Made by a program: the position numbers and the translations under genes. Below, in pieces: positions 11,050-24,794 of a DNA stretch of 64,000 bases. Origin of the DNA: Haematobia irritans (lineage: Eukaryota; Arthropoda; Insecta; Diptera; Muscidae). Position 1 is the first letter of the stretch. Each line of letters begins with the position of its first letter. The notes under the pieces are model-generated. The model had not been told where the DNA came from. It made no database searches and worked only from the letters and a program-made list of their open reading frames with translations. The stretch covers positions 73,759,551-73,823,550 of the forward strand of contig NC_134397.1 in NCBI RefSeq assembly GCF_050003625.1. The letters run 5' to 3'.

Positions 11050-14000
11050 AATTAAAGCCCTTTTCGCTCTAGGACGCTTAGTTTAGGAGATATGGCCAAA
11101 AGAAGTTTTTCATATAAAAATTTCAATTTTTTTAGGATTTGGGTGGATTTTTCGATTTTTTTAGGGGTGGTCACGAATTATCGTCCTTTTCGTTCTAGGA
11201 CGCTTAGTTTAGGAGATATGACAAAAAGAAGTTTTTCATATAAAAATTTCAATTTTTTTAGGATTTGGGTGGATTTTTCGATTTTCGCTCTAGGACGCTT
11301 AGTTTAGGAGATATGGCCAAAAGAAGTTTTTCATATAAAAATTTCAATTTTTTTAGGATTTGGGTGGATTTTTCGATTTTTTGGGGGTGGTTACGAATTA
11401 TCGTCCTTTTCGCTCTAGGACGCTTAGTTTAGGAGATATGGCCAAAAGAAGTTTTTCATATAAAAATTTCAATTTTTTTAGGACTTGGGTGGATTTTTCG
11501 ATTTTTTGAGGGTGGTCACGAATTAAAGCCCTTTTCGCTCTAGGACGCTTAGTTTAGGAGATATGGCCAAAAGAAGTTTTTCATATAAAAATTTCAATTT
11601 TTTTAGGATTTGGGTGGATTTTTCGATTTTTTGAGGGTGGTCACGAATTAAAGCCCTTTTCGCTCTAGGACGCTTAGTTTAGGAGATATGTCCAAAAGAA
11701 GATTTTCATATAAAAATTTCAATTTTTGTAGGATTTGGGTGGATTTTTCGATTTTTTGAGGGTGGTCACGAATTAAAGCCCTTTTCGCTCTAGGACGCTT
11801 TGTTTAGGAGATATGGCTAAAAGAAGTTTTTTATATAAAAATTTCATTTTTTTTAGGATTTGGGTGGATTTTTCGATTTTTTGAGGGTGGTTACGAATTA
11901 TCGTGCTTTTCGCTCTAGGACGCTTAGTTTAGGAGATATGGCCAAAAGAAGTTTTTCATATAAACATTTCAATTTTTTTAGGATTTGGGTGGATTTTTCG
12001 ATTTTTCGGGGGTGGTCACGAATTATCGTCCTTTTAGCTCTAGGACGCTTAGTTTAGGAGATATGACCAAAAGAAGTTTTTCATATAAAAATTTGAATTT
12101 TTTTAGGATTTGGGTGGATTTTTCGATTTTTTGAGGGTGGTCACGAATTAAAGCCCTTTTCGCTCTAGGACGCTTAGTTTAGGAGATATGGCCAAAAGAA
12201 GTTTTTCATATAAAAATTTCAATTTTTGTAGGATTTGGGTGGATTTTTCGATTTTTTGAGGGTGGTCACGAATTATCGTCCTTTTCGCTCTAGGACGCTT
12301 AGTTTAGGAGATATGGCCAAAAGAAGTTTTTCATATAAAAATTTCAATTTTTTTAGGATTTGGGTGGATTTTTCGATTTTTTGAGGGTGGTCACGAATTA
12401 TCGTCCTTTTAGCTCTATGACGCTTAGTTTAGGAGATATGACCAAAAGAAGTTTTTCATATAAAAATTTCAATTTTTGTAGGATTTGGGTGGATTTTTCG
12501 ATTTTTTGAGGGTGGTCACGAATTATCGTCCTTTTCGCTCTAGGACGCTTAGTTTAGGAGATATGACCAAAACAAGTTTTTCATATAAAAATTTCAATTT
12601 TTTTAGGATTTGGGTGGATTTTTCGATTTTTTGAGGGTGGTCACGAATTATCGTCCTTTTCGCTCTAGGACGCTTAGTTTAGGAGATATGGCCAAAAGAA
12701 GTTTTTCATATAAAAATTTCAATTTTTTTAGGATTTGGGTGGATTTTTCGATTTTTTGAGGGTGGTCACGAATTATCGTCCTTTTAGCTCTAGGACGCTT
12801 AGTTTAGGAGATATGACCAAAAGAAGTTTTTCATATAAAAATTTGAATTTTTTTAGGATTTGGGTGGATTTTTCGATTTTTTGAGGGTGGTCACGAATTA
12901 AAGCCCTTTGCGCTCTAGGACGCTTAGTTTAGGAGATATGGCCAAAAGAAGTTTTTCATATAAAAATTTCAATTTTTTTAGGATTTGGGTGGATTTTTCG
13001 ATTTTTTTAGGGGTGGTCACGAATTATCGTCCTTTTCGCTCTAGGACGCTTAGTTTAGGAGATATGACAAAAAGAAGTTTTTCATATAAAAATTTCAATT
13101 TTTTTAGGATTTGGGTGGATTTTTCGATTTTCGCTCTAGGACGCTTAGTTTAGGAGATATGGCCAAAAGAAGTTTTTCATATAAAAATTTCAATTTTTTT
13201 AGGATTTGGGTGGATTTTTCGATTTTTTGGGGGTGGTTACGAATTATCGTCCTTTTCGCTCTAGGACGCTTAGTTTAGGAGATATGGCCAAAAGAAGTTT
13301 TTCATATAAAAATTTCAATTTTTTTAGGATTTGGGTGGATTTTTCGATTTTTTGAGGGTGGTCACGAATTAAAGCCCTTTTCGCTCTAGGACGCTTAGTT
13401 TAGGAGATATGGCCAAAAGAAGTTTTTCATATAAAAATTTCATTTTTTTTAGGATTTGGGTGGATTTTTCGATTTTTTGAGGGTGGTCACGAATTAAAGC
13501 CCTTTTCGCTCTAGGACGCTTAGTTTAGGAGATATGGCCAAAAGAAGTTTTTCATATAAAAATTTCAATTTTTGTAGGATTTGGGTGGATTTTTCGATTT
13601 TTTGAGGGTGGTCACGAATTAAAGCCCTTTTCGCTCTAGGACGCTTTGTTTAGGAGATATGGCTAAAAGAAGTTTTTTATATAAAAATTTCAATTTTTTT
13701 AGGATTTGGGTGGATTTTTCGATTTTTTGAGGGTGGTTACGAATTATCGTGCTTTTCGCTCTAGGACGCTTAGTTTAGGAGATATGGCCAAAAGAAGTTT
13801 TTCATATAAACATTTCAATTTTTTTAGGATTTGGGTGGATTTTTCGATTTTTCGGGGGTGGTCACGAATTATCGTCCTTTTAGCTCTAGGACGCTTAGTT
13901 TAGGAGATATGACCAAAAGAAGTTTTTCATATAAAAATTTGAATTTTTTTAGGATTTGGGTGGATTTTTCGATTTTTTGAGGGTGGTCACGAATTAAAGC

Positions 14001-14291
14001 CCTTTTCGCTCTAGGACGCTTAGTTTAGGAGATATGGCCAAAAGAAGTTTTTCATATAAAAATGTCAATTTTTGTAGGATTTGGGTGGATTTTTCGATTT
14101 TTTGAGGGTGGTCACGAATTATCGTCCTTTTCGCTCTAGGACGCTTAGTTTAGGAGATATGGCCAAAAGAAGTTTTTCATATAAAAATTTCAATTTTTTT
14201 AGGATTTGGGTGGATTTTTCGATTTTTTGAGGGTGGTCACGAATTATCGTCCTTTTAGCTCTATGACGCTTAGTTTAGGAGATATGACCAA
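10600..14291 (+). repeat. 1,846-bp tandem duplication
   Basis: Rare markers recur at an offset of exactly 1,846 bp. CCAAAACAAG is at 10,721 and 12,567. The 95-bp short-monomer junction GATTTTCGCTC is at about 11,280 and 13,126. TTAGCTCTATGACG is at about 12,409 and 14,255, and the GGTTACGAATTATCGTGC monomer is at about 11,891 and 13,737. A further TTTTTGTAGG at 14,323 begins a partial third copy. The unit is about fifteen monomers, one of them shortened by 30 bp. Edges are approximate, since crossing over happened inside near-identical sequence. Confidence 0.88.
11218..11312 (+). repeat. 95-bp short monomer class (type example)
   Basis: GATTTT joins CGCTCTAGG, removing 30 bp (the linker and AATTATCGTCC box). 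The ATG boxes at 11,218 and 11,313 are 95 bp apart. The same junction occurs at about 6,694 and 13,127, and a variant GATTGTCGCTC occurs at about 4,163. The shared motif TTTTCG at both break points suggests a microhomology deletion, copied later within larger duplications. Confidence 0.83.
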
Positions 14292-16721
14292 AAGAAGTTT
14301 TTCATATAAAAATTTCAATTTTTGTAGGATTTGGGTGGATTTTTCGATTTTTTGAGGGTGGTCACGAATTATCGTCCTTTTCGCTCTAGGACGCTTAGTT
14401 TAGGAGATATGACCAAAAGAAGTTTTTCATATAAAAATTTCAATTTTTTTAGGATTTGGGTGGATTTTTCGATTTTTTGAGGGTGGTCACGAATTATCGT
14501 CCTTTTAGCTCTAGGACGCTTAGTTTAGGAGATATGACCAAAAGAAGTTTTTCATATAAAAATTTCAATTTTTTTAGGATTTGGGTGGATTTTTCGATTT
14601 TTTGAGGGTGATCACGAATTATCGTCCTTTTCGCTCTAGGACGCTTAGTTTAGGAGATATGGCCAAAAGAAGTTTTTCATATAAAAATTTCAATTTTTTT
14701 AGGATTTGGGTGGATTTTTCGATTTTTTTAGGGGTGGTCACGAATTATCGTCCTTTTCGCTCTAGGACGCTGAGGTTAGGAGATATGACAAAAAGAAGTT
14801 TTTCATATAAAAATATCAATTTTTTTAGGATTTGGGTGGATTTTTCGATTTTTTGAGGGTGATCACGAATTATCGTCCTTTTCGCTCTAGGACGCTTAGT
14901 TTAGGAGATATGGCCAAAAGAAGTTTTTCATATAAAAATTTCAATTTTTTTAGGATTTGGGTGGATTTTTCGATTTTTTCGAATTATCGTCCTTTTCGCT
15001 CTAGGACGCTTAGTTTAGGAGATATGGCCAAAAGAAGTTTTTCATATAAAAATTTCAATTTTTGTAGGATTTGGGTGGATTTTTCGATTTTTTGAGGGTG
15101 GTCACGAATTATCGTCCTTTTCGCTCTAGGACGCTTAGTTTAGGAGATATGGCCAAAAGAAGTTTTTCATATAAAAATTTCAATTTTTTTAGGATTTTGG
15201 TGGATTTTTCGATTTTTTGAGGGTGATCACGAATTATCGTCCTTTTCGCTCTAGGACGCTTAGTTTAGGAGATATGGCCAAAAGAAGTTTTTCATATAAA
15301 AATTTCAATTTTTTTAGGATTTGGGTGGATTTTTCGATTTTTTTAGGGGTGGTCACGAATTATCGTCCTTTTCGCTCTAGGACGCTTAGGTTAGGAGATA
15401 TGACAAAAAGAAGTTTTTCATATAAAAATATCAATTTTTTTAGGATTTGGGTGGATTTTTCGATTTTTTGAGGGTGATCACGAATTATCGTCCTTTTCGC
15501 TCTAGGACGCTTAGTTTAGGAGATATGGCCAAAAGAAGTTTTTCATATAAAAATTTCAATTTTTTTAGGATTTGGGTGGATTTTTCGATTTTTTCGAATT
15601 ATCGTCCTTTTCGCTCTAGGACGCTTAGTTTAGGAGATATGGCCAAAAGAAGTTTTTCATATAAAAATTTCAATTTTTTTAGGATTTGGGTGGATTTTTC
15701 GATTTTTCGGGGGTGGTCTCGAATTATCGTCCTTTTAGCTCTAGGACGCTTAGTTTAGGATATATGACCAAAAGAAGTTTTTCATATAAAAATTTCAATT
15801 TTTTTAGGATTTGGGTGGATTTTTCGATTTTTTGGGGGTGGTTACGAATTATCGTCCTTTTCGCTCTAGGACGCTTAGTTTAGGAGATATGGCTAAAAGA
15901 AGTTTTTCATATAAAAATTTCATTTTTTTTAGGATTTGGGTGGATTTTTCGATTTTTTGAGGGTGGTTACGAATTATCGTGCTTTTCGCTCTAGGACGCT
16001 TAGTTTAGGAGATATGGCCAAAAGAAGTTTTTCATATAAACATTTCAATTTTTTTAGGATTTGGGTGGATTTTTCGATTTTTCGGGGGTGGTCACGAATT
16101 ATCGTCCTTTTCGCTCTAGGACGCTTAGTTTAGGAGATATGACCAAAAGAAGTTTTTCATATAAAAATTTGAATTTTTTTAGGATTTGGGTGGATTTTTC
16201 GATTTTCTGAGGGTGGTCACGAATTAAAGCCCTTTTCGCTCTAGGACGCTTAGTTTAGGAGATATGGCCAAAAGAAGTTTTTCATATAAAAATTTCAATT
16301 TTTGTAGGATTTGGGTGGATTTTTCGATTTTTTGAGGGTAGTCACGAATTATCGTCCTTTTCGCTCTAGGACGCTTAGTTTAGGAGATATGACCAAAAGA
16401 AGTTTTTCATATAAAAATTTGAATTTTTTTAGGATTTGGGTGGATTTTTCGATTTTTTGAGGGTGGTTACGAATTATCGTGCTTTTCGCTCTAGGACGCT
16501 TAGTTTAGGAGATATGACCAAAAGAAGTTTTTCATATAAACATTTCAATTTTTTTAGGATTTGGGTGGATTTTTCGATTTTTCGGGGGTGGTCACGAATT
16601 ATCGTCCTTTTAGCTCTAGGACGCTTAGTTTAGGAGATATGACCAAAAGAAGTTTTTCATATAAAAATTTGAATTTTTTTAGGATTTGGGTGGATTTTTC
16701 GATTTTTCGAGGGTGATCACG

Positions 16722-17221
16722 AATTAAAGCCCTTTTCGCTCTAGGACGCTTAGTTTAGGAGATATGGCCAAAAGAAGTTTTTTATATAAAAATTTCAATT
16801 TTTGTAGGATTTGGGTGGATTTTTCGATTTTTTGAGGGTGGTCACGAATTATCGTCCTTTTCGCTCTATGACGCTTAGTTTAGGAGATATGACCAAAAGA
16901 AGTTTTTCATATAAAAATTTAAATTTTTTTAGGATTTGGGTGGATTTTTCGATTTTTTGAGGGTGGTCACGAATTATCGTCCTTTTCGCTCTAGGACGCT
17001 TAGTTTAGGAGATATGGCCAAAAGAAGTTTTTCATATAAAAATTTCAATTTTTTTAGGATTTGGGTGGATTTTTCGATTTTTTGAGGGTGGTCACGAATT
17101 ATCGTCCTTTTAGCTCTAGGACGCTTAGTTTAGGAGATATGACCAAAAGAAGTTTTTCATATAAAAATTTGATTTTTTTTAGGATTTGGGTGGATTTTTC
17201 GATTTTTTGAGGGTGGTCACG
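16722..17221 (+). repeat. Four-monomer higher-order repeat, 500 bp (instance)
   Basis: Same 1-2-3-4 code with exact 500-bp spacing. Private changes are a TTTTTTATAT box in monomer 1, CTCTATGACGC and AAATTTAAATT in monomer 2, and AAATTTGATTTTTTTT in monomer 4. Confidence 0.8.
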
Positions 17222-20200
17222 AATTAAAGCCCTTTTCGCTCTAGGACGCTTAGTTTAGGAGATATGGCCAAAAGAAGTTTTTCATATAAAAATTTCAATT
17301 TTTTTAGGATTTGGGTGGATTTTTCGATTTTTTGAGGGTGGTCACGAATTATCGTCCTTTTCGCTCTAGGACGCTTAGTTTAGGAGATATGGCCAACAGA
17401 AGTTTTTCATATAAAAATTTCAATTTTTTTAGGATTTGGGTGGATTTTTCGATTTTTTTAGGGTGGTCACGAATTAAAGCCCTTTTCGCTCTAGGACGCT
17501 TAGTTTAGGAGAATGACAAAAAGAAGTTTTTCATATAAAAATTTCAATTTTTTTAGGATTTGGGTGGATTTTTCGATTTTTTGAGGGTGATCTCGAATTA
17601 TCGTCCTTTTCGCTCTAGGACGCTTAGTTTAGGAGATATGGCCAAAAGAAGTTTTTCATATAAAAAATTCAATTTTTTTAGGATTTGGGTGGATTTTTCG
17701 ATTTTTTCGAATTATCGTCCTTTTCGCTCTAGGACGCTTAGTTTAGGAGATATGGCCAAAAGAAGTTTTTCATATAAAAATTTCAATTTTTTTAGGATTT
17801 GGGTGGATTTTTCGATTTTTCGGGGGTGGTCACGAATTATCGTCCTTTTAGCTCTAGGACGCTTAGTTTAGGAGATATGACCAAAAGAAGTTTTTCATAT
17901 AAAAATTTGAATTTTTTTAGGATTTGGGTGGATTTTTCGATTTTTTGAGGGTGGTCACGAATTAAAGCCCTTTTCGCTCTAGGACGCTTAGTTTAGGAGA
18001 TATGGCCAAAAGAAGTTTTTCATATAAAAATTTCAATTTTTTTAGGATTTGGATGGATTTTTCTATTTTTTGAGGGTGGTCACGAATTATCGTCCTTTTC
18101 GCTCTAGGACGCTTAGTTTAGGAGATATGGCCAAAAGAAGTTTTTCATATAAAAATTTCAATTTTTTTAGGATTTGGGTGGATTTTTCGATTTTTTTAGG
18201 GGTGGTCACGAATTATCGTCCTTTTCGCTCTAGGACGCTTAGTTTAGGAGATATGACCAAAAGAAGTTTTTCATATAAAAATTTCAATTTTTTTAGGATT
18301 TGGGTGGATTTTCGATTTTTTGAGGGTGATCACGAATTATCGTCCTTTTCGCTCTAGGACGCTTAGTTTAGGAGATATGGCCAAAAGAAGTTTTTCATAT
18401 AAAAATTTCAATTTTTTTAGGATTTGGGTGGATTTTTCGATTTTTTGGGGGTGGTTACGAATTATCGTCCTTTTCGATCTGGGACGCTTAGTTTAGGAGA
18501 TATGGCCAAAAGAAGTTTTTCATATAAAAATTTCAATTTTTTTAGGATTTGGGTGGATTTTTCGATTTTTTTAGGGGTGGTCACGAATTATCGTCCTTTT
18601 CGCTCTAGGACGCTTAGTTTAGGAGAATGACAAAAAGAAGTTTTTCATATAAAAATTTCAATTTTTTTAGGATTTGGGTGGATTTTTCGATTTTTTGAGG
18701 GTGATCACGAATTATCGTCCTTTTCGCTCTAGGACGCTTAGTTTAGGAGATATGGCCAAAAGAAGTTTTTCATATAAAAATTTCAATTTTTTTGGATTTG
18801 GGGGGATTTTTCGATTTTTTGAGGGTGGTCACGAATTAAAGCCCTTTTCGCTCTAGGACGCTTAGTTTAGGAGATATGGCCAAAAGAAGTTTTTCATATA
18901 AAAATTTCAATTTTTGTAGGATTTGGGTGGATTTTTCGATTTTTTGAGGGTGGTCACGAATTATCGTCCTTTTCGCTCTAGGACGCTTAGTTTAGGAGAT
19001 ATGGCCAAAAGAAGTTTTTCATATAAAAATTTGAATTTTTTTAGGATTTGGGTGGATTTTTCGATTTTTTTAGGGGTGGTCACGAATTATCGTCCTTTTC
19101 GCATTAGGACGCTTAGTTTAGGAGATATGACAAAAAGAAGTTTTTCATATAAAAATTTCAATTTTTGTAGAATTTGGGTGGATTTTTCGATTTTTTGAGG
19201 GTGGTCACGAATTAAAGCCCTTTTCGCTCTAGGACGCTTAGTTTAGGAGATATGGCCAAAAGAAGTTTTTCATATAAAAATTTCAATTTTTGTAGGATTT
19301 GGGTGGATTTTTCGATTTTTTGAGGGTGGTCACGAATTATCGTCCTTTTCGCTCTAGGACACTTAGTTTAGGAGATATGGCCAAAAGAAGTTTTTCATAT
19401 AAAAATTTCAATTTTTTTAGGATTTGGGTAGATTTTTCGATTTTTTTACGGGTGGTCACGAATTATCGTCCTTTTCGCTCTAGGACGCTTAGTTTAGGAG
19501 ATATGACAAAAAGAAGTTTTTCATATAAAAATTTCAATTTTTTTACGATTTGGGTGGATTTTTCGATTTTTCGGGGGTGGTCACGAATTATCGTCCTTTT
19601 AGCTCTAGGACGCTTAGTTTAGGAGATATGACCAAAAGAAGTTTTTCATATAAAATTTTGAATTTTTTTAGGATTTGGGTGGATTTTTCGATTTTTTGAG
19701 GGTGGTCACGAATTAAAGCCCTTTTCGCTCTAGGACGCTTAGTTTAGGAGATATGGCCAAAAGAAGTGTTTCATATAAAAATTTCAATTTTTGTAGGATT
19801 TGGGTGGATTTTTCGATTTTTTGAAGGTGGTCACGAATTATCGTCCTTTTCGCTCTAGGACGCTTAGTTTAGGAGATATGGCCAAAAGAAGTTTTTCATA
19901 TAAAAATTTCAATTTTTTTAGGATTTGGGTGGATTTTTCGATTTTTTTACGGGTGGTCACGAATTATCGTCCTTTTCGCTCTAGGACGCTTAGTTTAGGA
20001 GATATGACAAAAAGAAGTTTTTCATATAAAAATTTCAATTTTTTTAGGATTTGGGTGGATTTTTCGATTTTTTGAGGGTGGTCACGAATTAAAGCCCTTT
20101 TCGCTCTAGGACGCTTAGTTTAGGAGATATGGCCAAAAGAAGTTTTTCATATAAAAATTTCAATTTTTTTAGGATTTGGGTGGATTTTTCGATTTTTTGG

Positions 20201-21329
20201 TGGTGGTTACGAATTATCGTCCTTTTCGCTCTAGGACGCTTAGTTTAGGAGATATGGCCAAAAGAAGTTTTTCATATAAAAATTTCAATTTTTTTAGGAT
20301 TTGGGTTGATTTTTCGATTTTTTGAGGGTGGTAACGAATTAAAGCCCTTTTCGCTCTAGGACGCTTAGTTTAGGAGATATGGCCAAAAGAAGTTTTTCAT
20401 ATAAAAATTTCAATTTTTGTAGGATTTGGGTGGATTTTTCGATTTTTTGAGGGTGGTCACGAATTATCGTCCTTTTCGCTCTAGGACGCTTAGTTTAGGA
20501 GATATGGCCAAAAGAAGTTTTTCAAATAAAAATTTCATTTTTTTTAGGATTTGGGTGGATTTTTCGATTTTTTGAGGGTGGTCACGAATTAAAGCCCTTT
20601 TCGCTCTAGGACGCTTTGTTTAGGAGATATGGCTAAAAGAAGTTTTTCATATAAAAATTTCAATTTTTTTAGGATTTGGGTGGATTTTTCGATTTTTTGA
20701 GGGTGGTTACGAATTATCGTGCTTTTCGCTCTAGGACGCTTAGTTTAGGAGATATGGCCAAAAGAAGTTTTTCATATAAACATTTCAATTTTTTTAGGAT
20801 TTGGGTGGATTTTTCGGGGGTGGTCACAATTTATCGTCCTTGTAGCTCTAGGACGCTTAGTTTAGGAGATATGGCCAAAAGAAGTTTTTCATATAAAAAT
20901 TTCAATTTTTTTAGGATTTGGGTGGATTTATTCGATTTTTTGAGGGTGGTCACGAATTATCGTCCTTTTCGCTCTAGGACGCTTAGTTTAGGAGATATGA
21001 CAAAAAGAAGTTTTTCATATAAAAATTTCAATTTTTTTAGGATTTGGGTGGATTTTTCGATTTTTTGAGGGTGATCACGAATTATCGTCCTTTTCGCTCT
21101 AGGACGCTTAGTTTAGGAGATATGGCCAAAAGAAGTTTTTCATATAAAAATTTCAATTTTTTTAGGATTTGGGTGGATTTTTCGATTTTTTGGGGGTGGT
21201 TACGAATTATCGTCCTTTTCGCTCTAGGACGCTTAGTTTAGGAGATATGACCAAAAGAAGTTTTTCATATAAAAATTTAAATTTTTTTAGGATTTGGGTG
21301 GATTTTTCGATTTTTTGAGGGTGGTCACG

Positions 21330-21829
21330 AATTAAAGCCCTTTTCGCTCTAGGACGCTTAGTTTAGGAGATATGGCCAAAAGAAGTTTTTCATATAAAAA
21401 TTTCAATTTTTTTAGGATTTGGGTGGATTTTTCGATTTTTTGAGGGTGGTCACGAATTATCGTCCTTTTCGCTCTAGGACGCTTAGTTTAGGAGATATGA
21501 CCAAAAGAAGTTTTTCATATAAAAATTTCAATTTTTATAGGATTTGGGTGGATTTTTCGATTTTTTGAGGGTGGTCACGAATTATCGTCCTTTTCGCTCT
21601 AGGACGCTTAGTGTAGGAGATATGGCCAAAAGAAGTTTTTCGTATAAAAATTTCAATTTTTTTAGGATTTGGGTGGATTTTTCGATTTTTTGAGGGTGGT
21701 CACGAATTATCGTCCTTTTAGCTCTAGGACGCTTAGTTTAGGAGATATGACCAAAAGAAGTTTTTCATATAAAAATTTGAATTTTTTTAGGATTTGGGTG
21801 GATTTTTCGATTTTTTGAGGGTGGTCACG
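21330..21829 (+). repeat. Four-monomer higher-order repeat, 500 bp (instance)
   Basis: Same order of subtypes with exact 500-bp spacing. Monomer 1 has TTTTTTTAGG instead of TTTTTGTAGG, and monomer 2 has TTTTTATAGG. Monomer 3 has TTAGTGTAGG and TTTTTCGTAT. The order is kept while single bases drift, which suggests that the block is copied as a unit. Confidence 0.75.
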
Positions 21830-22044
21830 AATTAAAGCCCTTTTCGCTCTAGGACGCTTAGTTTAGGAGATATGGCCAAAAGAAGTTTTTCATATAAAAA
21901 TTTCAATTTTTTTAGGATTTGGGTGGATTTTTCGATTTTTTTAGGGGTGGTCACGAATTATCGTCCTTTTCGCTCTAGGACGCTTAGTTTAGGAGATATG
22001 ACAAAAAGAAGTTTTTCATATAAAAATTTCAATTTTTGTAGGAT

Positions 22045-24794
22045 TTGGGTGGATTTTTCGATTTTTTGAGGGTGATCACGAATTATCGTCCTTTTCGCTC
22101 TAGGACGCTTAGTTTAGGAGATATGGCCAAAAGAAGTTTTTCATATAAAAATTTCAATTTTTTTAGGATTTGGGTGGATTTTTCGATTTTTTGGGGGTGG
22201 TTACGAATTATCGTCCTTTTCGCTCTAGGACGCTTAGTTTAGGAGATATGGCCAAAAGAAGTTTTTCATATAAAAATTTCAATTTTTTTAGGATTTGGGT
22301 GGATTTTTCGATTTTTTGAGGGTGGTCACGAATTAAAGCCCTTTTCGCTCTAGGACGCTTAGTTTAGGAGATATGGCCAAAAGAAGTTTTTCAAATAAAA
22401 ATTTCAATTTTTTTAGGATTTGGGTGGATTTTTCGATTTTTTGAGGGTGGTCACGAATTAAAGCTCTTTTCGCTCTAGGACGCTTTGTTTAGGAGATATG
22501 ACCAAAAGAAGTTTTTCATATAAAAATTTGAATTTTTTTAGGATTTGGGTGGATTTTTCGATTTTTTAGGGGTGGTCACGAATTATCGTCCTTTTCGCTC
22601 TAGGACGCTTAGTTTAGGAGATATGGCCAAAAGAAGTTTTTCATATAAAAATTTCAATTTTTGTAGGATTTGGGTGGATTTTTCGATTTTTTGAGGGTGG
22701 TCACGAATTATCGTCCTTTTCGCTCTAGGACGCTTAGTTTAGGAGATATGACCAAAAGAAGTTTTTCATATAAAAATTTCAATTTTTTTAGGATTTGGGT
22801 GGATTTTTCGATTTTTTGAGGGTGGTCACGAATTAAAGCCCTTTTCGCTCTAGGACGCTTAGTTTAGGAGATATGGCCAAAAGAAGTTTTTTATATAAAA
22901 ATTTCAATTTTTGTAGGATTTGGGTGGATTTTTCGATTTTTTGAGGGTGGTCACGAATTATCGTCCTTTTCGCTCTAGGACGCTTAGTTTAGGAGATATG
23001 ACCAAAAGAAGTTTTTCATATAAAAATTTCAATTTTTTTAGGATTTGGGTGGATTTTTCGATTTTTTGAGGGTGGTCACGAATTAAAGCCCTTTTCGCTC
23101 TAGGACGCTTAGTTTAGGAGATATGGCCAAAAGAAGTTTTTCATATAAAAATTTCAATATTTGTAGGATTTGGGTGGATTTTTCGATTTTTTGAGGGTGG
23201 TCACGAATTATCGTCCTTTTCGCTCTAGGACGCTTAGTTTAGGAGATATGACAAAAAGAAGTTTTTCATATAAAAATTTCAATTTTTGTAGGATTTGGGT
23301 GGATTTTTCGATTTTTTGAGGGTGATCACGAATTATCGTCCTTTTCGCTCTAGGACGCTTAGTTTAGGAGATATGGCCAAAAGAAGTTTTTCATATAAAA
23401 ATTTCAATTTTTTTAGGATTTGGGTGGATTTTTCGATTTTTTGGGGGTGGTTACGAATTATCGTCCTTTTCGCTCTAGGACGCTTAGTTTAGGAGATATG
23501 GCCAAAAGAAGTTTTTCATATAAAAATTTCAATTTTTTTAGGATTTGGGTGGATTTTTCGATTTTTTGAGGGTGGTCACGAATTAAAGCCCTTTTCGCTC
23601 TAGGACGCTTAGTTTAGGAGATATGGCCAAAAGAAGTTTTTCAAATAAAAATTTCAATTTTTTTAGGATTTGGGTGGATTTTTCGATTTTTTGAGGGTGG
23701 TCACGAATTAAAGCTCTTTTCGCTCTAGGACGCTTTGTTTAGGAGATATGACCAAAAGAAGTTTTTCATATAAAAATTTGAATTTTTTTAGGATTTGGGT
23801 GGATTTTTCGATTTTTTAGGGGTGGTCACGAATTAAAGCCCTTTTCGCTCTAGGACGCTTAGTTTAGGAGATATGGCCAAAAGAAGTTTTTCAAATAAAA
23901 ATTTCAATTTTTTTAGGATTTGGGTGGATTTTTCGATTTTTTGAGGGTGGTCACGAATTAAAGCTCTTTTCGCTCTAGGACGCTTTGTTTAGGAGATATG
24001 ACCAAAAGAAGTTTTTCATATAAAAATTTGAATTTTTTTAGGATTTGGGTGGATTTTTCGATTTTTTAGGGGTGGTCACGAATTAAAGCCCTTTTCGCTC
24101 TAGGACGCTTAGTTTAGGAGATATGGCCAAAAGAAGTTTTTCATATAAAAATTTCAATTTTTGTAGGATTTGGGTGGATTTTTCGATTTTTTGAGGGTGG
24201 TCACGAATTATCGTCCTTTTCGCTCTAGGACGCTTAGTTTAGGAGATATGACCAAAAGAAGTTTTTCATATAAAAATTTCAATTTTTTTAGGATTTGGGT
24301 GGATTTTTCGATTTTTTGAGGGTGGTCACGAATTAAAGCCCTTTTCGCTCTAGGACGCTTAGTTTAGGAGATATGGCCAAAAGAAGTTTTTTATATAAAA
24401 ATTTCAATTTTTGTAGGATTTGGGTGGATTTTTCGATTTTTTGAGGGTGGTCACGAATTATCGTCCTTTTCGCTCTAGGACGCTTAGTTTAGGAGATATG
24501 ACCAAAAGAAGTTTTTCATATAAAAATTTCAATTTTTTTAGGATTTGGGTGGATTTTTCGATTTTTTGAGGGTGGTCACGAATTAAAGCCCTTTTCGCTC
24601 TAGGACGCTTAGTTTAGGAGATATGGCCAAAAGAAGTTTTTCATATAAAAATTTCAATATTTGTAGGATTTGGGTGGATTTTTCGATTTTTTGAGGGTGG
24701 TCACGAATTATCGTCCTTTTCGCTCTAGGACGCTTAGTTTAGGAGATATGACCAAAAGAAGTTTTTCATATAAAAATTTCAATTTTTTTAGGAT
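22045..24794 (+). repeat. 1,250/1,500-bp tandem duplication with an inner 250-bp expansion
   Basis: The run GGTGATCACG, GGGGGTGGTTACG, TCAAATAAAAATTTC, AAAGCTCTTTTCGC with CTTTGTTTAGG, then TTTTTTAGGGGTGG appears from 22,045 and again from 23,295, an offset of 1,250 bp. A further copy of the last two monomers is inserted at about 23,820-24,070, so the offset becomes 1,500 bp afterwards. The private marker TTTCAATATTTGTAGG at about 23,153 and 24,653 confirms this. All three values are whole multiples of 125. Confidence 0.88.
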
